Origin: Rhipicephalus microplus
Lineage: Eukaryota; Arthropoda; Arachnida; Ixodida; Ixodidae
Direction: 5' to 3'
DNA: 64,000 bases
NCBI RefSeq assembly: GCF_043290135.1
Contig: NC_134701.1
Location: forward strand, 6,912,001-6,976,000
A program made the translations under genes and the position numbers. The first letter of the stretch is position 1; every line of letters starts with the position of its first letter. Positions 10,723 to 24,300 of the stretch are shown in pieces. A model generated the notes under the pieces. It was not told the origin of the DNA and did not search any database. It saw only the letters and a program-made list of their open reading frames with translations.

Positions 10723-11826
10723 GTGTGTTGCTTTTTTTATTTTGGGCTGATAGCTTTGAAGATATGTAATGATGGTGGTGAGAGTGGAGCATGACTGTCT
10801 CCGTGGCGCAATTGGCTAGCGCGATCGGCTGTTAACCGAAAGGTTGGAGGTACGAGCCCACCCGGTGGTGGTGCGGCGCTTGTTTTTCTTTGGGCTGATA
10901 GCTTTGAAGATATGTTCTGATGGTGGTGAGAGTGGAGCACGACTGTCTCCGTGGCGCAATTGGCTAGCGCGATCAGCTGTTAACCGAAAGGTTAGAGGTA
11001 CGAGCCCACCCGCTGGTGGTGCGGCGCTTTTTTTTCTTTGGGCTGATAGCTCTGAAGAAATGTTCTGACGGTGGTGTGAGTGGAGCACGACTGTCTCCGT
11101 GGCGCAATTGGCTAGCGCGATCGGCTGTTATCCGAAAGGTTGGAGGTTCGAGCCCTCCCGGTGGAGGTGCGGCGCTTTTTTTCTTTGGGCTGATAGCTTT
11201 GAAGATATGTTCTGATGGTGGTGAGAGTGGAGCACGACTGTCTCCATGGCGCAATTGACTATGCGATCGGCTGTCAACTGAAAGGTTGGAGGTTCGAGTC
11301 CCGCGGGAGTTGTGTATTGCTTTTTTTCTTTGGGCTGATAGCTTTGAAGATGTGTTCTGATGGTGGTAAGAGTGGAGCACGACTGTCTCCGTGGCACAAT
11401 TGGCTAGCGCTATCGGCTGTTAACCGAAAGGTTGGAGGTTCGGGCCCACCTGGTGGTGGTGCGGCGCTTTTTTTTCTTTGGGCTGATAGCTTTGAAGATA
11501 TGTTCTGATGGTGGTGAGAGTGGAGCACGACTGTCTCCGTGGCGCAATTGGCTAGCGCGATCGGCTGTTAACCGAGAGGTTGGAAGTTGGAGCCCACCTG
11601 GTGGTGGTGCGGCGATTTTTTTCCTTTTGGCTGATAGCTCTGAAGAAATGTTCTGACGGTGGTGAGAGTGGAGCACGACTGTCTCCATGGCGCAATTGAC
11701 TATGCGATCGGCTGTCAACTGAAAGGTTGGAGGTTCGAGTCCCGCGGGAGTGGTGTATTGCTTTTTTTTCTTTGGGCTGATAGCTTTGAAGATGTGTTCT
11801 GATGGTGGTAAGAGTGGAGCACGACT

Positions 11827-11900
11827 GTCTCCTTGGCGCAATTGGCTAGCGCTAGCGGCTGGTAACCGAAAGGTTGGAGGTTCGGGCCCACCTGGTGGTG
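11827..11900 (+). tRNA. tRNA-like unit with GGT (Thr-type) anticodon
   Basis: The loop reads CTGGTAA with GGT at 11,861-11,863. The unit also has CGCTAGCGG in place of CGCGATCGG before the loop, and a TTCGGGC T-loop. The same combination recurs at 13,629-13,631, 17,612-17,614, 29,274-29,276, about 31,043, about 35,026 and about 54,350, so it is a stable subfamily. The T-stem is GGAGG/CCACC with one mismatch. Confidence 0.55.
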
Positions 11901-13890
11901 GTGCGGCGCTTTTTTTTCTTTGGGCTGATAGCTTTGAAGATATGTTCTGATGGTGGTGAGAGTGGAGCACGACTGTCTCCGTGGCGCAATTGGCTAGCGC
12001 GATCGGCTGTTAACCGAAAGGTTGGAGGTACGAGCCCACCCGGTGGTGGTGCGGCGCTTTTTTTCTTTGGGCTGATAGCTTTGAAGGTATGTTCTGATGG
12101 TGGTGAGAGTGGAGCACGACTGTCTCCGTGGCGCAATTGGCTAGCGCGATCGGCTGTTAACCGAAAGGTTGGAGGTACGAGCCCACCCGGTGGTGGTGCG
12201 GCGCTTTTTTTCTTTGGGCTGATAGCTTTGAAGATATGTTCTGATGGTGGTGAGAGTGGAGCACGACTGTCTCCATGGCGCAATTGGCTATTCAATCGGC
12301 TGTGCACTGAAAGGTTTGAGGTTTGAGCCCTTCCGGGAGCAGTGTGTTGCTTTTTTTATTTTGGGCTGATAGCTTTGAAGATATGTAATGATGGTGGTGA
12401 GAGTGGAGCACGACTGTCTCCGTGGCGCAATTGGCTAGCGCGATCGGCTGTTAACCGAAAGGTTGGAGGTACGAGCCCACCCGGTGGTGGTGCGGCGCTT
12501 GTTTTTCTTTGGGCTGATAGCTTTGAAGATATGTTCTGATGGTGGTGAGAGTGGAGCACGACTGTCTCCGTGGCGCAATTGGCTAGCGCGATCAGCTGTT
12601 AACCGAAAGGTTAGAGGTACGAGCCCACCCGCTGGTGGTGCGGCGCTTTTTTTTCTTTGGGCTGATAGCTCTGAAGAAATGTTCTGACGGTGGTGTGAGT
12701 GGAGCACGACTGTCTCCGCGGCGCAATTGGCTAGCGCGATCGGCTGTTATCCGAAAGGTTGGAGGTTCGAGCCCTCCCGGTGGAGGTGCGGCGCTTTTTT
12801 TCTTTGGGCTGATAGCTTTGAAGATATGTTCTGATGGTGGTGAGAGTGGAGCGCGACTGTCTCCATGGCGCAATTGGCTAGCGCGATCGGCTGTTAACCG
12901 AAAGGTTGGAAGTTGGAGCCCACCCGGTGGTGGTGCGGCGATTTTTTTCCTTTTGGCTGATAGCTCTGAAGAAATATTCTGACGGTGGTGAGAGTGGAGC
13001 ACGACTGTCTCCATGGCGCAATTCACTATGCGATCGGCTGTCAACTGAAAGGTTGGAGGTTCGAGTCCCGCGGGAGTTGTGTATTGCTTTTTTTTCTTTG
13101 GGCTGATAGCTTTGAAGATGTGTTCTGATGGTGGTAAGAGTGGAGCACGACTGTCTCCGTGGCACAATTGGCTAGCGCTATCGGCTGTTAACCGAAAGGT
13201 TGGAGGTTCGGGCCCACCTGGTGGTGGTGCAGCGCTTTTTTTTCTTTGGGCTGATAGCTTTGAAGATATGTTCTGATGGTGGTGAGAGTGGAGCACGACT
13301 GTCTCCGTGGCGCAATTGGCTAGCGCGATCGGCTGTTAACCGAGAGGTTGGAAGTTGGAGCCCACCTGGTGGTGGTGCGGCGATTTTTTTCCTTTTGGCT
13401 GATAGCTCTGAAGAAATGTTCTGACGGTGGTGAGAGTGGAGCACGACTGTCTCCATGGCGCAATTGACTATGCGATCGGCTGTCAACTGAAAGGTTGGAG
13501 GTTCGAGTCCCGCGGGAGTGGTGTATTGCTTTTTTTTCTTTGGGCTGATAGCTTTGAAGATGTGTTCTGATGGTGGTAAGAGTGGAGCACGACTGTCTCC
13601 GTGGCGCAATTGGCTAGCGCTAGCGGCTGGTAACCGAAAGGTTGGAGGTTCGGGCCCACCTGGTGGTGGTGCGGCGCTTTTTTTTCTTTGGGCTGATAGC
13701 TTTGAAGATATGTTCTGATGGTGGTGAGAGTGGAGCACGACTGTCTCCGTGGCGCAATTGGCTAGCGCGATCGGCTGTTAACCGAAAGGTTGGAGGTACG
13801 AGCCCACCCGGTGGTGGTGCGGCGCTTTTTTTTCTTTGGGCTGATAGCTTTGAAGGTATGTTCTGATGGTGGTGAGAGTGGAGCAGGACT

Positions 13891-13964
13891 GTCTCCGAGG
13901 CGCAATCGGCTAACGCGATCGGCTGCTAACCGAAAGGCTGGAGGTACGAGCCCTCCCGGGAGTG
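13891..13964 (+). tRNA. tRNA-like unit with GCT (Ser-type) anticodon
   Basis: The loop reads CTGCTAA with GCT at 13,925-13,927. The unit starts GTCTCCGAGG, so T8 of the A box is A. The T-loop is TACGAGC and the tail is CTTTTTATATTTTG, with only T5. Copies are at 17,908-17,910, 31,338-31,340 and 35,331-35,333. No long variable arm is present, so this is not a serine tRNA, only an Asn-derived unit with a changed anticodon. Confidence 0.55.
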
Positions 13965-14482
13965 GTGTGTTGCTTTTTATATTTTGGGCTGATAGCTTTG
14001 AAGATACGTTCTGATGGTGGTGAGAGTGGAGCACGACTGTCTCCGTGGCGCAATTGGCTAGCGCGATCGGCTGTTAACCGAAAGTTTGGAGGTACGAGCC
14101 CACCTGGTGGTGGTGCGGCGCTTTTTTTTCTTTGGGCTGATAGCTTTGAAGATATGTTCTGATGGTGGTGAGAGTGGAGCACGACTGTCTCCAAGGCGCA
14201 ATTGGCTATTCGATCGGCTGTTAACTGAAAGGTTTGAGGTTCGAGCCCTTCCGGGAGTGGTGTGTTGCTTTTTTTTATTTTGGGCTGATAGCTTTGAAGA
14301 TATGTAATGATGGTGGTGAGAGTGGAGCACGACTGTCTCCGTGGCGCAATTGGCTAGCGCGATGGGCTGTTAACCAAAAGGTTGGAGGTACGAGCCCACC
14401 CGGTGGTGGTGCGGCGCTTTTTTTTCTTTGGGCTGATAGCTTTGAAGATATGTTCTGATGGTGTTGAGAGTGGAGCAGGACT

Positions 14483-14556
14483 GTCTCCGTGGCGCAATGG
14501 GTTAGCGCGATCAGCTGTTAACCGAAAGGTTGGAGGTACGAGCCCACCCGGTGGTG
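14483..14556 (+). tRNA. tRNA-Asn(GTT)-like unit without a T-run terminator
   Basis: The unit has a D-loop AATGGGTTA close to the usual tRNA-Asn form and a GTT anticodon. Its tail reads GCGGCGCTTGTTATTCTTTGGG, in which no more than three T occur together. A Pol III transcript starting here would be expected to read into the next unit. The same tail follows the duplicates near 18,550, 31,978, 35,963, 44,369, 49,088 and 55,287. Confidence 0.6.
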
Positions 14557-15222
14557 GTGCGGCGCTTGTTATTCTTTGGGCTGATAGCTTTGAAGATATG
14601 TTCTGATGGTGGTGAGAGTGGAGCAGGACTGTCTCCGAGGCGCTATCGGCTAACGCGATCGGCTGTTAACCGAAAGGCTGGAGGTACGAGCCCTCCCGGG
14701 AGTGGTGTGTTGCTTTTTATATTTTGGGCTGATAGCTTTGAAGATACGTTCTGATGGTAGTGAGAGTGGAGCACGGCTGTCTTCATGGCGCAAGTGGCTA
14801 GCGCGATCGGCTGTTAACCGAAAGGTTGGAGGTACGAGCCCTTCCGGGAGTGGTGCGGCGCTTTTTTTTCTTTGGGCTGATAGCTTTGAAGAAATGTTCT
14901 GATGGTGGTGAGAGTTGAGCACGTCGGTCTCCGTGGTGCAATTGGCTAGCGCGGTCGGCTGTTAACCGAAAGTTTGGAGGTTCGAGCCCTCCCGGGAGTG
15001 GTGTGTTGCTTTTTTTATTTTTTGCTGATAGCTTTGAAAATATGTTTTGATGGTTGTGAGTGTGGAGCAGGACTGTCTCCGTGACGCAATTGGCTAGCTC
15101 GATCGGCTGTTAACCGAAAGGTTGGAGGTACGAGCCCACCCGGTGGAGGTGCGGCGCTTTTTTTTCTTTGGACTGATAGCTTTGAAGATATGTCCTGATG
15201 GTGGTGAGAGTGAAGCACGACT

Positions 15223-15296
15223 GTCTCCGTGGAGCAATTGGCTAGCGCGATCGACTGTTAACCGAGAGTTTGAAGGTTCGAACCCACCCGGTGGTG
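15223..15296 (+). tRNA. tRNA-Asn(GTT)-like unit with TTCGAAC T-loop (marker unit)
   Basis: The T-arm is GAAGGTTCGAACCCACC, giving a B box (GGTTCGAACCC) that fits the eukaryotic consensus fully. The anticodon is GTT; the preceding stem is ATCGA, so the pair at 31-39 is A-C. The tail is CGGCGATGTTTTTTCTTT. It is easy to track and recurs at 13 places from about 15.2 kb to 55.7 kb, marking the higher-order repeat. Confidence 0.62.
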
Positions 15297-18200
15297 GTGC
15301 GGCGATGTTTTTTCTTTGGGCTGATAGCTCTGAAAAAATGTTCAGACAGTGGTGAGAGTGGAGGACGGCTGTCTTCATGGCGCAAGTGGCTATGCGATCG
15401 GCTGTTAACTGAAAAGTTGGAGGTTCCAGCCCTCCCGGGAGTGGTTTGTTGCTTTTTTTGGGCTGATAGCTTAGAAGATATGTTCTGATGGTGGTGAGAG
15501 TGGAGCACGACTGTCTCCATGGCGCAATTTGCTAGCGCGATCGGCTGTTAACCGAAAGGTTTGAGGTACGAGCCCACACGGTGGTGGTCCGGCACTTTTT
15601 TTTTATTTGGACTGATAGCTCTGAAGGAATGTTCTGACGGTGGTGAGAGTGGAGCACGACTGTCTCCGTGGCACATTTGGCCAGCGCGATCGGCTGTTAA
15701 CCGAAAGGTTGGAGGTACGAGCCCTCCCGGGAGTGGTGTGTTGCTTTTTTTATTTCGGGCTGAAAGCTATGAAGATATGTTCTGATGCTGGTGAGAGTGG
15801 AGCACGACTGTCTCCGTGGCGCAATCGGCTAGCGCGATCAGCTGTTAACCAAAAGGTTGGAGGTACGAGCCCACGCAGTGGTGGTACGGCGCTTTTTTTT
15901 CTTTGGGCTGATAGCTTTGAAGATATGTCCTGACGGTGGTGAGAATGGAGCACGACTGTCTCCGTGGCGCAATTGGCTATTCGATCGGCTGTTAACTTAA
16001 AGGTTGGATGTTCGAGCCCTCCCGGGAGTAGTGTGTTGCTATTTTTTATTTGGGCTGATAGCTTCGAAGATATGTTCTGATGGTGGTGAGAGTGGAGCAC
16101 GACTGTCTCCGTGGCGCAATTGGCTAGCGCGATCGGCTGTTAACCGAAAGGTTGGAGGTACGAGCCCACCCGGTGGTGGTGCGGCGCTTTTTTTCTTTGG
16201 GCTGATAGCTTTGAAGATATGTTCTGATGGTGGTGAGAGTGGAGCACGACTGTCTCCATGGCGCAATTGGCTATTCAATCGGCTGTGCACTGAAAGGTTT
16301 GAGGTTTGAGCCCTTCCGGGAGCAGTGTGTTGCTTTTTTTATTTTGGGCTGATAGCTTTGAAGATATGTAATGATGGTGGTGAGAGTGGAGCACGACTGT
16401 CTCCGTGGCGCAATTGGCTAGCGCGATCGGCTGTTAACCGAAAGGTTGGAGGTACGAGCCCACCCGGTGGTGGTGCGGCGCTTGTTTTTCTTTGGGCTGA
16501 TAGCTTTGAAGATATGTTCTGATGGTGGTGAGAGTGGAGCACGACTGTCTCCGTGGCGCAATTGGCTAGCGCGATCAGCTGTTAACCGAAAGGTTAGAGG
16601 TACGAGCCCACCCGCTGGTGGTGCGGCGCTTTTTTTTCTTTGGGCTGATAGCTCTGAAGAAATGTTCTGACGGTGGTGTGAGTGGAGCACGACTGTCTCC
16701 GCGGCGCAATTGGCTAGCGCGATCGGCTGTTATCCGAAAGGTTGGAGGTTCGAGCCCTCCCGGTGGAGGTGCGGCGCTTTTTTTCTTTGGGCTGATAGCT
16801 TTGAAGATATGTTCTGATGGTGGTGAGAGTGGAGCGCGACTGTCTCCATGGCGCAATTGGCTAGCGCGATCGGCTGTTAACCGAAAGGTTGGAAGTTGGA
16901 GCCCACCCGGTGGTGGTGCGGCGATTTTTTTCCTTTTGGCTGATAGCTCTGAAGAAATATTCTGACGGTGGTGAGAGTGGAGCACGACTGTCTCCATGGC
17001 GCAATTCACTATGCGATCGGCTGTCAACTGAAAGGTTGGAGGTTCGAGTCCCGCGGGAGTTGTGTATTGCTTTTTTTTCTTTGGGCTGATAGCTTTGAAG
17101 ATGTGTTCTGATGGTGGTAAGAGTGGAGCACGACTGTCTCCGTGGCACAATTGGCTAGCGCTATCGGCTGTTAACCGAAAGGTTGGAGGTTCGGGCCCAC
17201 CTGGTGGTGGTGCAGCGCTTTTTTTTCTTTGGGCTGATAGCTTTGAAGATATGTTCTGATGGTGGTGAGAGTGGAGCACGACTGTCTCCGTGGCGCAATT
17301 GGCTAGCGCGATCGGCTGTTAACCGAGAGGTTGGAAGTTGGAGCCCACCTGGTGGTGGTGCGGCGATTTTTTTCCTTTTGGCTGATAGCTCTGAAGAAAT
17401 GTTCTGACGGTGGTGAGAGTGGAGCACGACTGTCTCCATGGCGCAATTGACTATGCGATCGGCTGTCAACTGAAAGGTTGGAGGTTCGAGTCCCGCGGGA
17501 GTGGTGTATTGCTTTTTTTTCTTTGGGCTGATAGCTTTGAAGATGTGTTCTGATGGTGGTAAGAGTGGAGCACGACTGTCTCCGTGGCGCAATTGGCTAG
17601 CGCTAGCGGCTGGTAACCGAAAGGTTGGAGGTTCGGGCCCACCTGGTGGTGGTGCGGCGCTTTTTTTTCTTTGGGCTGATAGCTTTGAAGATATGTTCTG
17701 ATGGTGGTGAGAGTGGAGCACGACTGTCTCCGTGGCGCAATTGGCTAGCGCGATCGGCTGTTAACCGAAAGGTTGGAGGTACGAGCCCACCCGGTGGTGG
17801 TGCGGCGCTTTTTTTTCTTTGGGCTGATAGCTTTGAAGGTATGTTCTGATGGTGGTGAGAGTGGAGCAGGACTGTCTCCGAGGCGCAATCAGCTAACGCG
17901 ATCGGCTGCTAACCGAAAGGCTGGAGGTACGAGCCCTCCCGGGAGTGGTGTGTTGCTTTTTATATTTTGGGCTGATAGCTTTGAAGATACGTTCTGATGG
18001 TGGTGAGAGTGGAGCACGACTGTCTCCGTGGCGCAATTGGCTAGCGCGATCGGCTGTTAACCGAAAGTTTGGAGGTACGAGCCCACCTGGTGGTGGTGCG
18101 GCGCTTTTTTTTCTTTGGGCTGATAGCTTTGAAGATATGTTCTGATGGTGGTGAGAGTGGAGCACGACTGTCTCCAAGGCGCAATTGGCTATTCGATCGG

Positions 18201-21200
18201 CTGTTAACTGAAAGGTTTGAGGTTCGAGCCCTTCCGGGAGTGGTGTGTTGCTTTTTTTTATTTTGGGCTGATAGCTTTGAAGATATGTAATGATGGTGGT
18301 GAGAGTGGAGCACGACTGTCTCCGTGGCGCAATTGGCTAGCGCGATGGGCTGTTAACCAAAAGGTTGGAGGTACGAGCCCACCCGGTGGTGGTGCGGCGC
18401 TTTTTTTTCTTTGGGCTGATAGCTTTGAAGATATGTTCTGATGGTGTTGAGAGTGGAGCAGGACTGTCTCCGTGGCGCAATGGGTTAGCGCGATCAGCTG
18501 TTAACCGAAAGGTTGGAGGTACGAGCCCACCCGGTGGTGGTGCGGCGCTTGTTATTCTTTGGGCTGATAGCTTTGAAGATATGTTCTGATGGTGGTGAGA
18601 GTGGAGCAGGACTGTCTCCGAGGCGCTATCGGCTAACGCGATCGGCTGTTAACCGAAAGGCTGGAGGTACGAGCCCTCCCGGGAGTGGTGTGTTGCTTTT
18701 TATATTTTGGGCTGATAGCTTTGAAGATACGTTCTGATGGTAGTGAGAGTGGAGCACGGCTGTCTTCATGGCGCAAGTGGCTAGCGCGATCGGCTGTTAA
18801 CCGAAAGGTTGGAGGTACGAGCCCTTCCGGGAGTGGTGCGGCGCTTTTTTTTCTTTGGGCTGATAGCTTTGAAGAAATGTTCTGATGGTGGTGAGAGTTG
18901 AGCACGTCGGTCTCCGTGGTGCAATTGGCTAGCGCGGTCGGCTGTTAACCGAAAGTTTGGAGGTTCGAGCCCTCCCGGGAGTGGTGTGTTGCTTTTTTTA
19001 TTTTTTGCTGATAGCTTTGAAAATATGTTTTGATGGTTGTGAGTGTGGAGCAGGACTGTCTCCGTGACGCAATTGGCTAGCTCGATCGGCTGTTAACCGA
19101 AAGGTTGGAGGTACGAGCCCACCCGGTGGAGGTGCGGCGCTTTTTTTTCTTTGGACTGATAGCTTTGAAGATATGTCCTGATGGTGGTGAGAGTGAAGCA
19201 CGACTGTCTCCGTGGAGCAATTGGCTAGCGCGATCGACTGTTAACCGAGAGTTTGAAGGTTCGAACCCACCCGGTGGTGGTGCGGCGATGTTTTTTCTTT
19301 GGGCTGATAGCTCTGAAAAAATGTTCAGACAGTGGTGAGAGTGGAGGACGGCTGTCTTCATGGCGCAAGTGGCTATGCGATCGGCTGTTAACTGAAAAGT
19401 TGGAGGTTCCAGCCCTCCCGGGAGTGGTTTGTTGCTTTTTTTGGGCTGATAGCTTAGAAGATATGTTCTGATGGTGGTGAGAGTGGAGCACGACTGTCTC
19501 CATGGCGCAATTTGCTAGCGCGATCGGCTGTTAACCGAAAGGTTTGAGGTACGAGCCCACACGGTGGTGGTCCGGCACTTTTTTTTTATTTGGACTGATA
19601 GCTCTGAAGGAATGTTCTGACGGTGGTGAGAGTGGAGCACGACTGTCTCCGTGGCACATTTGGCCAGCGCGATCGGCTGTTAACCGAAAGGTTGGAGGTA
19701 CGAGCCCTCCCGGGAGTGGTGTGTTGCTTTTTTTATTTCGGGCTGAAAGCTATGAAGATATGTTCTGATGCTGGTGAGAGTGGAGCACGACTGTCTCCGT
19801 GGCGCAATCGGCTAGCGCGATCAGCTGTTAACCAAAAGGTTGGAGGTACGAGCCCACGCAGTGGTGGTACGGCGCTTTTTTTTCTTTGGGCTGATAGCTT
19901 TGAAGATATGTCCTGACGGTGGTGAGAATGGAGCACGACTGTCTCCGTGGCGCAATTGGCTATTCGATCGGCTGTTAACTTAAAGGTTGGATGTTCGAGC
20001 CCTCCCGGGAGTAGTGTGTTGCTATTTTTTATTTGGGCTGATAGCTTCGAAGATATGTTCTGATGGTGGTGAGAGTGGAGCACGACTGTCTCCGTGGCGC
20101 AATTGGCTAGCGCGATCGGCTGTTAACCGAAAGGTTGGAGGTACGAGCCCACCCGGTGGTGGTGCGGCGCTTTTTTTTTCTTTGGGCTGATAGCTTTGAA
20201 GATATGTTCTGATGGTGGTGAGAGTGGAGCACGACTGTCTCCATGGCGCAATTGGCTATTCCATCGGCTGTTCACTGAAAGGTTTGAGGTTCGAGCCCTT
20301 CCGGGAGCGGTGTGTTGCTTTTTTTATTTTGGGCTGATAGCTTTGAAGATACGTTCTGATGGTAGTGAGAGTGGAGCACGACTGTCTCCGTGGCGCATTT
20401 GGCTAGCGCGATCGGCTGTTAACCGAAAGGTTGGAGGTACGAGCCCACCCGGTGGTGGTGCGGCGCTTGTTTTTCTTTGGGCTGATAGCTTTGAAGATAT
20501 GTTCTGATGGTGGTGAGAGTGGAGCACGACTGTCTCCGTGGCGCAATTGGCTAGCGCGATCAGCTGTTAACCGAAAGGTTAGAGGTACGAGCCCACCCGC
20601 TGGTGGTGCGGCGCTTTTTTTTCTTTGGGCTGATAGCTCTGAAGAAATGTTCTGACGGTGGTGTGAGTGGAGCACGACTGTCTCCGTGGCGCAATTGGCT
20701 AGCGCGATCGGCTGTTATCCGAAAGGTTGGAGGTTCGAGCCCTCCCGGTGGAGGTGCGGCGCTTTTTTTCTTTGGGCTGATAGCTTTGAAGATATGTTCT
20801 GATGGTGGTGAGAGTGGAGCGCGACTGTCTCCATGGCGCAATTGGCTAGCGCGATCGGCTGTTAACCGAAAGGTTGGAAGTTGGAGCCCACCCGGTGGTG
20901 GTGCGGCGATTTTTTTCCTTTTGGCTGATAGCTCTGAAGAAATGTTCTGACGGTGGTGAGAGTGGAGCACGACTGTCTCCATGGCGCAATTGACTATGCG
21001 ATCGGCTGTCAACTGAAAGGTTGGAGGTTCGAGTCCCGCGGGAGTTGTGTATTGCTTTTTTTTCTTTGGGCTGATAGCTTTGAAGATGTGTTCTGATGGT
21101 GGTAAGAGTGGAGCACGACTGTCTCCGTGGCACAATTGGCTAGCGCTATCGGCTGTTAACCGAAAGGTTGGAGGTTCGGGCCCACCTGGTGGTGGTGCGG

Positions 21201-21309
21201 CGCTTTTTATTCTTTGGGATGATAGCTTTGAAGATATGTTCTGATGGTGGTGAGAGTGGAGCACGACTGTCTCCGTGGCGCAATTGGCTAGCGCGATCGG
21301 CTGTTAACC

Positions 21310-24300
21310 GAAAGGTTGGAGGTACGAGCCCTCCCGGGAGTGGTGTGTTGCTTGTTTTATTATGGGCTGATAGCTTTGAAGATATGTTCTGATGGTGGTG
21401 AGAGTAGAGCACGACCGTCTCCGTGGCGCAATGGGCTAGCGCGATCGGCTGTTAACCGAAAGGTTTGAGGTACGAGCCCACCCGGTGGTGGTGCGGCGCT
21501 TTTTTTTCTTTGGGCTGATAGCTTTGAAGATATGTTCTGATGGTGGTGAGAGTAGAGCACGACTGTCTCCATGGCGCAATGGGCTATTCAATCGGCTGTT
21601 AACTGAAAGGTTTGAGTTTCGAGCCCTTGCGCGAGTGGTGTGTTGCTTTTTTTATTTTGGGCTGATAGCTTTGAAGATATGTAATGATGGTGGTGAGAGT
21701 GGAGCACGACTGTCTCCGTGGCGCAATTGGCTAGCGCGATCGGCTGTTAACCGAAAGGTTGGAGGTACGAGCCCACCCGGTGGTGGTGCGGCGCTTTTTT
21801 TTCTTTGGGCTGATAGCTTTGAAGATATGTTCTGATGGTGGTGAGAGTGGAGCACGACTGTCTCCGTGGCGCAATTGGCTAGCGCGATCAACTGTTAACT
21901 GAAAGGTTGGATGTTCGAGCCCTCCCGGGAGTAGTCTGTTGCTTTTTTTTCTTTGGGCTGATAGCTCTGAAGAAATCTTCTGACGGTGGTGAGAGTGAAG
22001 CACGGCTGTCTTCGTGGCGCAATTGGCTATGTGATCGGCTGTTAACTGAAAGGTTGGAGGTTCGAGCCCTCCCGGGAGTGGTGTGTTGCTTTTTTTTCTT
22101 TGGGCTGATAGCTTTCAAAATATGTTCTGATGGTGGTGAGTGTGGAACAGGACTGTCTCCGTGAAGCAATTGGCTAGCGCGATCGGCTGTTAACCGAAAG
22201 GTTGGAGGTACGAGCCCTCCCGGGAGTGGTGTGTTGCTTTTTTTATTTCGGCCTGAAAGCTATGAAGATATGTTCTGATGCTGGTGAGAGTGGAGCCCGA
22301 CTCTCCGTGGCGCAATCGGCTAGCGCGATCGGCTGTTAACCGAAAGGTTGGAGGTACGAGCCCACGCAGTGGTGGTGCGGCGCCTTTTTTTTCTTTGGGC
22401 TGATAGCTTTGAAGATATGTTCTGATGGTGGTGAGAGTGGAGCACGACTGTCTCCGTGGCGCAATAGGCTATTCGATCGGCTGTTAACTGAAAGGTTGGA
22501 TGTTCGAGCCCTCCCGGGAGTAGTGTGTTGCTTTTTTTTCTTTGGGCTGATAGCTTCGAAGATATGTAATGATGGTGGTGAGAGTGGAGCACGACTGTCT
22601 CTGTGGCGCAATTGGCTAGCGCGATCGGTGGTTAACCGAAAGGTTGGAGGTTCGAGCCCTGCCGGGAGTGGTGTGTTGCTTTTTTTATTTTGGGCTGATA
22701 GCTTTGAAAATATGTTCTGATGGTGGTGAGTGTGGAGCAGGACTGTCTCCGTGGCGCAATTGGCTAGCGCGATCGGCTGTTAACCGAAAGGTTGGAGGTA
22801 CGAGCCTACCCGGTGGAGGTGCGGCGCTTTTATTTCTTTGGGCTGATAGCTTTCAAGATATGTTCTGATGATGGTGAGAGTGGAGCACGACTGTCTCCGT
22901 GGCGCAATTGGCTAGCGCGATCGGCTGTTAACCGAGAGGTTGGAAGTTGGAGCCCACCCGGTGGTGGTGCGGCGATTTTTTTCCTTTTGGCTGATAGCTC
23001 TGAAGAAATGTTCTGACGGTGGTGAGAGTGGAGCACGACTGTCTCCATGGCGCAATTGGCTATGTGATCGGCTGTCAACTGAAGAGGTTGGAGGTGCGAG
23101 TCCCGCGGGAGTGGTGTATTGCTTTTTTTTGGGCTGATAGCTTTGAAGATGTGTTCTGATGGTGGTAAGAGTGGAGCACGACTGTCTCCGTGGTGCAATT
23201 GGCTAGCGCTATCGGCTGTTAACCGAAAGGTTGGAGGTTCGGGCCAACCTGGTGGTGGTGCGGCGCTTTTTTTTCTTTGGGCTGATAGCTTTGAAGATAT
23301 GTTCTGATGGTGGTGAGAGTGGAGCACGACTGTCTCCGTGGCGCAATTGGCTAGCGCGATCGGCTGTTAACCAAAAGGTTGGAGGTACGAGCCCACCCGG
23401 TGGTGGTGCGGCGCTTTTTTTTCTTTGGGCTGATAGCTTTGAAGATATGTTCTGATGGTGGTGAGAGTGTAGCACGGCTGTCTCCGTGGCGCAATTTGCT
23501 AGCGCGATCGGCTGTTAACCGAAAGGTTGGAGGTACGAGCCCACCTGGTGGTGGTGCGGCGCTTTTTTTTCTTTGGGCTGATAGCTTTGAAGATATGTTC
23601 TGATGGTGGTGAGAGTGGAGCACGACTGTCTCCATGGCGCAATTGGCTATTCGATCGGCTGTTAACTGAAAGGTTTGAGGTTTCAGCCCTTCCGGGAGTG
23701 GTGCGTTGCTTTTTTTATTTTGGGCTGATAGCTTTGAAGATATGTATTGATGGTGGTGAGTGTGGAGCACGACTGTCTCCGTGGCGCAATTGGCTAGCGC
23801 GATCGGCTGTTAACCGAAAGGTTGGAGGTTCGAGCCCTCCCGGGAGTGGTGTGTTGCTTTTTTTATTTTGGGCTGATAGCTTTGAAAATATGTTTTGATG
23901 GTGGTGAGTGTGGAGCAGGACTGTCTCTGTGGCGCAATTGGCTAGCGCGATCGGCTGTAAACCGAAAGGTTGGAGGTACGAGCCTACTCAGTGGAGGTGC
24001 GGCGCTTTTTTTTCTTTGGGCTGATAGCTTTGAAGATATGTTCTGATGGTGGTGAGAGTGAAGCAGGACTGTCTCCGTGGCGCAATCGGCTAACGCGATC
24101 GGCTGTTAACCGAAAGGTTGGAGGTACGAGCCCTCCCGGGAGTGGTGTGTTGCTTGTTTTATTTTGGGCTGATAGCTTTGAAGATATGTTCTGATGGTGG
24201 TGAGAGTGGAGCACGACTGTCTCCGTGGCGCAATGGGCTAGCGCGATCGGCTGTTAACCGAAAGGTTTGAGGTACGAGCCCACCCGGTGGTGGTGCGGCG

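Larger units (their letters stand above)
3600..16180 (+). repeat. Segmental duplication, copy A of a ~12.6-kb block (offset ~17.41 kb)
   Basis: The order of unit variants here matches 21,310-33,595 nearly base for base. Examples are the variants at 3,650, 4,906, 6,410, 9,368, 10,549, 13,790 and 15,122, which reappear at 21,360, 22,320, 23,822, 26,779, 27,960, 31,203 and 32,534. The offset is about 17,710 before ~4.2 kb and about 17,411-17,414 after ~4.7 kb, so copy B has lost two units (296 bp) there. A few private point changes separate the copies. Confidence 0.8.
12200..20165 (+). repeat. Tandem pair of ~3.98-kb higher-order repeat (27 units each)
   Basis: The variant order of about 12,200-16,180 repeats with an offset of 3,983 bp (12,463 to 16,446; 13,790 to 17,773; 15,640 to 19,623). 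A third, partial copy begins at about 20,165 and ends near 21,250, where the array switches to the block of 3.6 kb. The same 3.98-kb period occurs again at about 29.6-37.0 kb. Confidence 0.8.

Noticed and set aside
13891..13964. Genuine tRNA-Ser(GCT) gene
   Set aside because: It has no long variable arm and its body is identical to Asn-type neighbours; only the anticodon is altered.
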